From contig JAHQIW010000487.1 in NCBI GenBank assembly GCA_019055375.1, positions 174,362 to 238,361 of the forward strand: a stretch of 64,000 bases of DNA. Reading direction: 5' to 3'. Position 1 is the stretch's first letter, and every line of letters begins with the position of its first letter. A model generated the notes under the pieces. The model made no database searches. It was not told where the DNA came from and saw nothing but the letters and a program-made list of their open reading frames with translations. Positions 35,527 through 44,582 of this stretch are shown piece by piece. Made by a program: the position numbers and the translations under genes. Source of the stretch: Parelaphostrongylus tenuis (Eukaryota; Nematoda; Chromadorea; Rhabditida; Metastrongylidae).

Positions 35527-35880
35527 CACGAAGTGTGCGGACCCCTTGTCGCGAAAATGCTCTGTTTTGGCTGTTCTTTTCTATTCCCTGGAGTCCCAAA
35601 GTAAGCCTAACCGGGGGGCTTACTCAGGATGTCACCACAGAGCACTTGTCGGCCCTTGTGGATCAGTGGGATATCACGATCTTGCGACTAGTAGCCACCA
35701 AGACGAGGGTCTTTTCTGGTACGGTTGACTTTAAGCTGTGCTTTCCGACTGAGAATGTCGGACCCTTCTTAACTTGGCCTGTTGGAGGTTGGACTCCCTC
35801 ACCCCCTCTCTCCTGTGCTTCGCAGGCCGATACGCAGGAACATCTCCCCGTTACGATGGGTCAAAGAACCGTTTGGAAGG
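35527..35880 (+). repeat. Dispersed repeat family X, copy 2
   Basis: Second copy of the family at 12425-12800, slightly GC-richer and better preserved. An open frame of about 158 codons crosses it (35535-36011), but the other copy does not keep that frame open, so I do not call it coding. Confidence 0.7.
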
Positions 35881-36234
35881 ATCCTGTTACTATTGTATTC
35901 ATTAAATTTCATTGTAACAACCTAGGTACTTGTAACAGAGATATGGTGAGTTATTCAAATCATGCCGAGGTTAATAGATTGTCGGTCATTCGAGTTATTG
36001 TGAGTCATTAGAAAGTCGTTAGTTTTGATTCTTTTATCGAAAAAAACACGTCATGTAAAACCACCTGTTTGTGTATACCCCCATGAAATTTATATGAAGC
36101 GATTTTTTTCCTCTTTTGTGCGTTATATTGATGTTGTACGGGAATCTGTGAGCGACACCTGTTTACTAGCATATCAGGGAAATGTTTCAGTTAGAACAAG
36201 GACTGTTCTTGGATTCACTTGAACCGTTCGCACC

Positions 36235-39200
36235 ATGAACTCGGAAGCGGACTACCAGAAGATGACAGTTAGTTCAGGCTAAAGACTTCCAGTCGACTAT
36301 TTTGCGATCTTGATTGAAAATTCAGCACAGCTTATAGGATGTTTCAATCCTTTCTAGAGGTCTGATGTGGCATCTCAAGTAATATCCGTATGTTTCGACG
36401 TTCTCGCGCACCTCATCAGTACGGCAAGCCCTACGGCTCACCCCTAATATCACTGCAATCGGCTCTGAAGAAGTATCACTCCATGTCAATTGGAAGGATC
36501 ACTTGATGTCGCGCTCTAGAATGATTCTTTGTCGAGTGCATTTTATCAGACTATGTTCAGTTTTTAAGCAAGGTCTCAATATAATCGACAACTAATTGCT
36601 TCAGAGCGCGACATCAAATGAACATTTCACTTGACATGGAGTGATACTTCTTCGACGCCGACCGCTGGTAACATCAGGGGTGAGCCGTAAGGCATGCGGT
36701 ACTGATGGGACATGCGAGAACGCCGAAACTTACGTATACTACTTGAGATGTCATACTGGACAGACTTTTTGAAAGGCTTCAAAACATTCTATCAGACCAC
36801 ATGCAAATTCATTGTTTTTAACTGGGTTTATTTACTAGATCGCTCACTTAAAAGAAGAATTATCGAAGCGTGGAATCACTCCCGACGCAAAAGCAAAGAA
36901 GAATGATCTCATCAAGTTATTGCAAAAAGTAAGTTCTGTTAGTCAGTAGGGGAGTGTACCCAAGTGGTGCACTCAAGGTCTAGTCGAGTCCTTAGTGTAT
37001 ATTCTCATAGTGCGAAATACCAATGTTTCTCATACATTTTTGAATGGAACTTGAAATCTGTATTTTTTACAGGCCGAAGAAGATGCCATTCTAAATCACA
37101 GTGAAGATGGCGGCTATGGAGATCCGCTCTCCACTCCGGATGGTGAGTTAACTTTTTCGTTTATAATTTACAGAAATTTCAAACTTAATCCAGGACATAG
37201 TTGAACCATTACCGTAATTAAGCTGTTGTTTTGTGGATTTTCGTTTCAGCCAAACATCTTTGGGCTTTTTGTTGTCCAAATTTCATTGACAGTTCTGTCA
37301 AATGCATTTTTATTCAATTCTTATTGATTTTTTCTATAAATTTCCATATATGTCATGCCTCTCTAGAGTGTTACAGTGTTCACAAAAACTGGCAAAAAGT
37401 TCGCCATGTGACACATTGTTTTGCTTGGTACGAAAGAGGTAGAGAGGGATGGCCGAGTAGTTAGTGATGCAAGTTGCCAGAAAGCAATATGCTGGTATAA
37501 TTCGCTTTCCAGTCGCTCCGCAACTATGTGAGATCGCCATAGCCTGGCAATACTCAAGTTTATAGAGAGATCCGCCCGGCCAGTATTCTACGACATTCAC
37601 GAAAAGAGGAGATCCTCAAGAAACAATCGAACCAACACGTGAAATGTTTACAGACCTTTTGGACGATAATTGCAATGGAACGAGTCGGGTCTTGAAGTCT
37701 TCATATTACATGAACAATTCAATAGAATATCGAAAGGTCCGTATGATAGATGGAGCAACCTCTATACGGCTGATGAATTTATGAGATTGAGACTGATGAG
37801 ACGATGAATTGTATTTGTTCGCATATGAGGATTAGGGGGCACTTGGCGCAGTAGTTAGAGGTGCTCCTTGTCACACACGAGATCGATGGTTCGTTCTTGC
37901 GCTCATGACTCATCAAGCCATCCATTCATCCATCCGAGGTTGCTAGATTGGTACCAGACTTGTTTGAGAGTACAAGCAGCACTAACCCGATACAGTGGGA
38001 CGCCACCGCTAATCGTTGAAAAGGCTTGCTATGCATTCAACTATCTGGAACGAATTTAGAAATTGAAGACGAATGCATTTCACATCCCTCAAGAATTGAT
38101 TAACGCAAATAGCTATATTCTTTTTATAGAGGATCTTCTCAACGATGATGTGCTCAATGAAGTTCTTCCGGAAAAACTGATTGGTGACGTATCCAAACCG
38201 AGTAAAGAAGCAAGCGAAGTAAGCCCTGCAGCCGCTACTGAATTGGAGAAGGTTCGTCCTTGTGATATCTTCATTGATTACTACTGTGATCATCATTAAT
38301 ACTGTTATTGCTGCTATCTCTGTTAGACCATTAATCAAGTTTCTGTTGCATGGAAGATGTTGCGGTATTGCTTGGTTAGAATTTAGGAGCGTCCTGCTGT
38401 GTCTCATGATCCTCTTGCGTTGGATGTGAGACTAAAGCGTGCACAAAGGTTTGGCCTACCTATTAATGTCACGGACCCGCTTGCTAAAGCAAAAAGGGCA
38501 GAAAGGTGAGATTCTGTAGACTAAGAGAACTTTCAGACTAGTGTGATGGTTTAGTATAACTTTTCACATTTAGATTCGGAACAAAAAATTTGTTTTCCGA
38601 CGATCGCAAGGCGAAAAGGGCTGAAAGGTATATTTTCCAAATGCGTGAATCATAACATGATGATGCAGTCTCATTTTACAGATTCGGGTTAAACAAGCAG
38701 ATTAATACTGTTAATAAAAATGAGTCTTGTGATGAAGAAACGAGGAGAAAGTTATTGAGTAGGGCTGAGAGGTGGGAGAGGTTTTTAAGTCTTTTTTTGA
38801 GTGTGCGAAGTTAGAGGTTGCTTCAAGATCTTCATTGTTACCTTAAACAGGAAAAAAAATAATTTGTCTAAGATGACGTTACATCATTTTCAGGTTCGGT
38901 CTACCAGTCAACAAGCACGGAAAGACACCGACATCATCAAAGGTAAGTGCAGCAGATTTTGTGCTTTTTTACACTCCATTTACTGGTTTTGTCTTGGCCA
39001 CTGAGTAGTTGTGGAAAGAAAAAGTCTCCCTAGTTGAAGTCTTGTATAGTGTGTTTATGGCTGTGATAATATTCGCTGCTTTCTTCTATCTCAAAAAGGA
39101 AGATGGGTTTTCTTCTGTTAGACGACACTGAATGAAGAATGAGAAATTGTTGCTGGGCAGAAATTTTGCATAAGAGTTTTAGTAATCATTTCAAAAGTTA

Positions 39201-40249
39201 AATCTTGGATAGTTCTGTTCTTACTTGTTTTTGAAGGCCTTTTTATAGCGCTCCTACGTTCAAAACAAACTTATGTTTCACACCCGCCGCGCGCTTTCAT
39301 TTTATCATGTGTGTAATTCTCTGAAAGCACGAGAACCAAATAAGCATGTAGAGGAAATCTTCGCGTATGACAAGCATGCGTTTTATTTGGAATTTTTCCA
39401 AGGCGGAGAGAAATGCTAAATTCAATAGCAAGTATCGCACTATATATGTCAGTCGCGCCAGCTCGATCGATTGGTCTCGTATCGATCTAGAGTCAGGCAC
39501 ACTAACCGACTGCTAAATGTGCGGCGCACGTGAACATAGTCTTATTTTCCCTCCTACACTGGACTGACACGGTCTTTCCAGAAAACAGGTACAGCGTCGA
39601 AACGTCGAAAATTACGCTATCGCATGCTCACTTATAAATCAAAGGAACGAGTCTGTCCTGCTGGAAGTACTCGAGTGTAACACAAATGTTTTCTTCTTGC
39701 TACAGCGCTTAGAAAAGACTATCCAAATGTAAAGAAATTTTTAGGTTCTCCGAGATTTAAGCGACTGAATGATTACTAGCAGTTCGAGAAAAATGGTCTG
39801 TCCTACGAATTGTAGGCGTGACAATAATAAAAGCGCGCGGCGCGAGTGAAACTTCGTTTTATTTGGGATACTGCAGCGCTATAGAAACTTCTTTTCAAAA
39901 AACGAGGTACAGGACTCCTCCGAAATTCAAGCGTTCGAACTATTACTAACACTCATATTGAGAGTTCCTGTTCAGCGAAAGAGGTTGTTTCTTCGTTCCG
40001 GTACCGTTTAACGGGAAGAAACCGAGAAATGTTATTTAAACATTTTAATTCAGGACGTTCTGGCCGCCAGAGCTGAGCGATTTGGATTGAAAACTAATGG
40101 TGCAACTAATGTTGGTTTTCTATGTAATTAGAGTTCTCAGAAACGGTGATTCTTCTTTCTTACCACTTCTAGTTGAGCTGTATAAGAAATTTAAGGACGA
40201 CCAAGAGCAAAGAAAGAAAGCTCGTTTGGCGAGATTTGGCGGAAGTTAG
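36235..40249 (+). CDS. SARNP: SARNP/Tho1-like SAP-domain mRNA export factor
   Basis: Nuclear RNA/DNA-binding protein of the TREX mRNA-export pathway, which binds the helicase UAP56/DDX39B through repeated C-terminal motifs. Ten exons: 36235-36267, 36839-36928, 37073-37142, 38130-38251, 38387-38505, 38574-38627, 38682-38771, 38894-38942, 40054-40123, 40173-40249; total 774 nt, 257 residues, somewhat longer than human SARNP (210). The start MNSEADYQKMT is inferred from an ATG with an in-phase gttagt donor. The SAP domain is at residues 12-41 (IAHLKEELSKRG...DLIKLLQK), followed by an acidic linker. Six basic RFG motifs follow: RAQRFGLP, RAERFGTK, RAERFGLN, RAERFGLP, RAERFGLK, RLARFGGS-stop. The exon 9 donor (gtaatt at 40124) was chosen because it keeps phase; the ends of that exon are the least sure. 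Confidence 0.9.
36362..36757. mobile_element. Foldback element with hammerhead-like cores, SARNP intron 1
   Basis: Arms 36362-36530 and 36600-36757 pair over most of their length: gatgtggcatctcaagtaat with acttgagatgtcat, gagtgatacttcttc-type blocks, and the inner gatgtcgcgctct with agagcgcgacatc. Both arms carry CUGAUG(A/G)...CGAAAC read outward. Stem I would be CCGUA/UACGG and stem II GGNNN-GCGAGA-ACGNC. The stem III segment between GAAAC and stem I is lacking, so this is an incomplete hammerhead. It lies between SARNP exons 1 and 2, 0.9 kb from the foldback at 35019. Confidence 0.7.
37438..37700 (+). mobile_element. SINE-C: tRNA-derived repeat in SARNP intron 3
   Basis: Begins with an A-box-like gggatggccgagtagttagt, resembling the D-arm of tRNA-Leu/Ser. 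The B box is unclear. The 3' part (ttctacgacattcacgaaaa, gagatcctcaagaaacaatc, cacgtgaaatgtttacagac) matches 25180-25275 and 1545-1625. Confidence 0.6.
37837..38129 (+). mobile_element. SINE-A copy that supplies the SARNP exon 4 acceptor
   Basis: Full-length copy: A box cttggcgcagtagttagagg, B box gatggttcgttct, then catccgaggttgctagattg, and tail cgaatgcatttcacatccct, gaattgattaacgcaaatag, ctatattctttttatag. The tail's pyrimidine run and ag at 38128-38129 are immediately followed by coding sequence (aggatcttctcaac), so the SINE end is the splice acceptor of the fourth SARNP exon (38130). Confidence 0.85.
39128..40010. mobile_element. Foldback element (FB family), SARNP intron 9
   Basis: The left arm begins near aatgagaaattgttgctggg and continues taagagttttagtaatcatt; the right arm ends ctgttcagcgaaagaggttg. 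The intron spans 38943-40053, so the element makes up most of it. The centre (39500-39620) is less G-rich than in other copies. Confidence 0.65.
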
Positions 40250-40654
40250 AGAGATGCCTCTCCTGTTGATCCGTCAATCAGTTCTTCCAACAACATTCTC
40301 TTCCTCATTCTTCCATTGTTTTTCTTCATAGTACTTTTCTAATATCGTGTTTGAATGTCGTGAAGTTTCTTCATTAACTATGCATGAGTCCGTCTATCAA
40401 TTCTTATGATCAATCTTCTTACTTCGCATCGTCGAACACCTTGCGCTGATCGATTCTTCATTTCTTTCACAGGTGAGTGAATTGGTTGTTTGCGATGTGA
40501 GTCGGCTGTTTCTTCGAAGTACGATAGAGTCGGTGTTGCTGTGAGGAGGATCTCATGCTGCTTGTTTCGAGGAGAGCGACTTGGAGGTGTGTTTTATTTT
40601 TATTCTCAATAACTTCGGGCTCGGCGATTTACGTCGTCTGTGAAGCACCGACCA
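40250..40654 (+). promoter_or_regulatory. Short SARNP-RNF25 intergenic spacer
   Basis: 405 bp between two genes on the same strand. It holds a U-rich 3' UTR-like part and an acceptor-like ttctttcacag at about 40463-40473, then a T-rich tttatttttattctcaa stretch about 60 bp before the RNF25 ATG. A nematode operon with trans-splicing of the second gene, or a separate promoter, would both fit. No SL acceptor can be fixed from sequence alone. Confidence 0.35.
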
Positions 40655-43600
40655 ATGGAGAACGGTCATGAGATGATTCTCGGAACATTTGAAGTAAGTT
40701 TATTTTTGTTTATATTGTTGTTCTATCTTGATTCTCTCCTCTTAAGGTGCACTCGTTTTCCTCTGCATGCATTACCTTTCTGTATTTGTTATGTTAACTT
40801 TAATTCATATAGTCGTTGATAAATCGTTTAGCCATTTGTTGTTGTGTTCAGTTCAGTGATGTGGATACATGTTGCGCTTATTTATACGATTACTCAGAAT
40901 TAAGTATGAATTCCTCAAACTACAGATGGAAGCCGATGTTGAGATAGAAGCACTGCGCTCAATTTTTGGAGACGAAATCGTAGTTGAGACGAAGTAAGAA
41001 TTTGCTTTGAACTCCTATGCTTGGAAATTGATTCTAAGCCCTTTTGCGAACGGCGAGGGTCATTTTAACCCCCAACTCTCCAAAAGTTTTTTTGCTGGAC
41101 AGAGTTCTTTTCTGCTGGGATTTTACGATTTAATTGAAAGCTCAATCACTGTGACTTCAACGTTGTGCTAGTTTCCAGTAAGGCCTCCGTAACCTTTTCG
41201 GGACCATAGGCCCACGGCCTCTGCATCTCTGACTGGCAGCTCTGCACGATGAACCCACCTTCACACCGTCTCTAACCTTTTGATTTTCGAGGACTTAACC
41301 CCCTGTGTGTTTAGCCGGCAAGAGTGGGATGTCTGCTCCACCTCCTCCGCGTCTCCAACGCCCAGCGATGCAGTATACTCCAGTGGGATGGGGCAGATTT
41401 TTAGTCGCGCTCTGTGTTACTAAGGATTCATCGTCAGGGATTTATTTAGTTGAACTACCACCTCAAACTGTACTATTTTTCCTATGGATGATTGAATATT
41501 GAGTAACATCTAGTAGCTTGTCACTATACGTACGAGACGTACATATCGGCATTGCACCCAGTTCACTGGTTATAAGTTACTAAATGTGATTGAAATATGA
41601 ACTTTTCTCGAGCATTCAGTTTTATCTTCAAAATGAGAAGTTTTGGAGCAAATATCGTTCCTGTTTCTAGTGCAAATCCAAAGGGAAAGTGGTACGTTTA
41701 CTAGATGCACGTGTTACTTCAACTAAATCTTGTAATCTGTAGAAATCTTGTAATCAATCCTTAGTGATGTAGAGCGCGATAGGGAAACGTGTTCCATTCC
41801 ACTGGTGTATAATGTATGCTGTGGGTTAGAGACGCAGACGAGGTGGAGAAAACAGTCAGCCCACAGTCCCGAAAGGGTTAGTGCACCATAGCAGCAACAA
41901 CAAAACTATGTTGCGCACTTGGAGTGCTACTGTTGCACGACGAGGGTCAGTGAATGACTTCCCATTAGACTGTACAGGTTCACATTTGATAGCACGATGT
42001 TCAGTGATTTCGAAGCTATATTTGTTTCTGCGAAAGTCTTTAAAGTGCCCTCTAGGAGCGAAAAAAGATCACGTTTTACATCCAAAATTTTCTTCTCATA
42101 TAAGAGTTGTATATGAAGAAAAAGTGTATGAGCATGTAGAAGAAATCATGTAGTATAAGAGTAATACAAAAAATCTAACATCTTTCTCGAAATTAAACAA
42201 CGAAAGTCGCGCGCCGCTTGCGGAAATCGATCAGTTGCCGTTCGCAAAGGGTTAATGTACGAATGTAGGGATGGCTTCAGTTTTGGGAATTATATCGCTT
42301 GAGAAGCAGTTTGTCAATTTTGATCATTACGTTCAAGAAGGTGTTGAAGTGGTATCTTTCGCATGTATATTTTTAGAGATGATCGTTCACTAACATCAGT
42401 ACGGAAGAAGGTCCGACCAAACGATGAAGAAGGAGTTTCGTCAGCATCACTTATTGTTGAGTTCGAGTTGGGAACAAAGGCAAGGTTTAATAAATTGCTT
42501 TTCTATATGTTAGCCGGCAGTAAATGAAAAACCGATCCATTTCGCTGGACGAGGACTTTTTATGATAGTTTTAGTACTGATTAGAAAGCTTAAATCTCTG
42601 GTTAGTGCCGTACGTGACCGTTTTTCGAAAAAGCCTTTTTACAACGCTGTAGAATTAAGAATAGGATTATGTTTCACGCGCATCACTTGCATTCTTTTTT
42701 TCTTTCGCTTATATTGCGCGGGACTACTTTTTTCCAAAATCAATAGTAATTTTTTGATAGCTCAAGTCTTGAAAATCCAGTAATGTGTTTGATTTTTGGA
42801 AAAGCTTTATCGTCAGCACTGAAACAGAAAGAAAACTTTTATATTTCACACACGCGTTTTTCTCGCAAGACAGAGCTCTTTCTCTAGACCATTGAGAATC
42901 ATTCTATAACGAAAGATTCAACGATTCCGACAATATGGTTTTTCCGAAAAGACCGTTTCTCTGCAGTGCAGCAGGGAAAATAGGGTTGACTCACATACGC
43001 GGGCTGTGTTTTTTGCCTAATTCACGGGCTGCGGGATGGGGCAGGGAGGGGCGTTGCCGCGATCATCGATCGATGGCGCATAACATGTGAAGTGCGACTT
43101 TTATTGTTTGTACCGAAATCAAGCAGTTCCAATTACTTTTGATCAATGGTTCTGCAAAGTAAAGTTCTCGAAAAAAGCGTCTCTTCGGGTAGACAATTCG
43201 TCATATTCAAGGTCCTATAGAAGCCACCATATACAGTATTTTGTATATAAGAAATGTGTTAGTGTATAGCGTTTTTAGCGCACTTTCAGACGAAAAAAAG
43301 ATGTTGCATATTATCTCAGCAAAAGAGAAAACAACGCAGCCGTATTTAAACACCTAATAAAAGTAGAACTGCGTTGCCGATGTTGAACATAATTTCATTT
43401 CGAATTTTACAATTATTAAATAGTGATTTTCTTTAGAAATGGCCACGTACCGCTTAAGCCAGAGATTTAAGCTTTCGAATGATTACTAACACTTCTATGA
43501 AAAATTCTTGTTCTGTAGAAGTGGTCGAATATTCATTCGTCGCCGTCTAAAAGAATGAACCGAGATTGTTTGTAAAGAGTGTAAGTGAGTGAAATAATAA

Positions 43601-43983
43601 CAGGTCCAATGTATCCAGCAATTTTCTAGTATCCAGAGATTCCTCCAGAAGTCCGTATAATAAACCCTCGTGGAATCTCGGAACAGTCGCACCATCAACT
43701 TGTTGAAGAGATAAACCGGATGATCAGTGAACGTATTGGATCGCCAATTATGTTCGATATTTTACAGGTCAGCGATTATCGTGTAATATAAACATTGGCA
43801 TAAGTACTAGGTTGCTATTTTAACCGGTGAGAAATGAATAAGTGACCCCTTTCGCTGTACAAGAAGTTCTCATAAGAGCGTTAGTAATCATTCGAAAGTC
43901 CAAATCTCTAGCTGCTGCGCTACGTGGCTGTTTTTCAAAAAGGCATTTTCATAGCGCTGTAGCAGAAAGAAAGCATCAATGGG

Positions 43984-44014
<31 letters not shown>

Positions 44015-44541
44015 CATATATATATGTATATATATATATACATATATATATACGCACATGTACATATATACACATATACATGTGCATATATACATACATA
44101 TGTATATACGCATATATATACATGTATATATACGCACATGTACATCACATGTACATGTACATATATACATATATGTATATACGCATATATATACATGTAC
44201 ATATGTATATATATATACATGTACATAGGATAAATAAGGATAAAGCTCTCGGCGTTGATCAATCCCTGAGGGATGCGTCATGCATTCGACTTCAATTTTT
44301 AACTTCGTTTGAGGTGATTGAATGCATATCTGGCCTTCTACAATGACTCGCGGTGGCCTCCCGCTGAACCGAGTCAGTGCTGCCTATCCTCCCAGGCAAG
44401 TCTGAGACCTGTCTGGTGCCAATTTACCGACCCCGGAGGGATGGATGGGTTGGTGAGCCATGAGAGCGAGATTGGACCGTTGACTTTGTGTGCGACGCAA
44501 AGCACCTCTAACCACTGCGCCACATGCGCTCTTTATACATG

Positions 44542-44582
<41 letters not shown>

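Noticed and set aside
35535..36011. 158-codon open frame
   Set aside because: It crosses repeat family X, and the second copy at 12425 does not keep the frame.
41671..41691. Possible extra 21-nt RNF25 exon with tttctag acceptor and gtacgt donor
   Set aside because: Including it creates a stop codon at the junction with the next exon, whereas direct joining of 40993 to 42377 gives a continuous RWD domain.
43842..44346. Long Tyr/Ile/His-rich open frames on both strands
   Set aside because: They run through TA/TACATG microsatellite DNA; the same happens at 20357-20557, 24070-24357, 48849-49073, 49890-50208 and 59050-59346.
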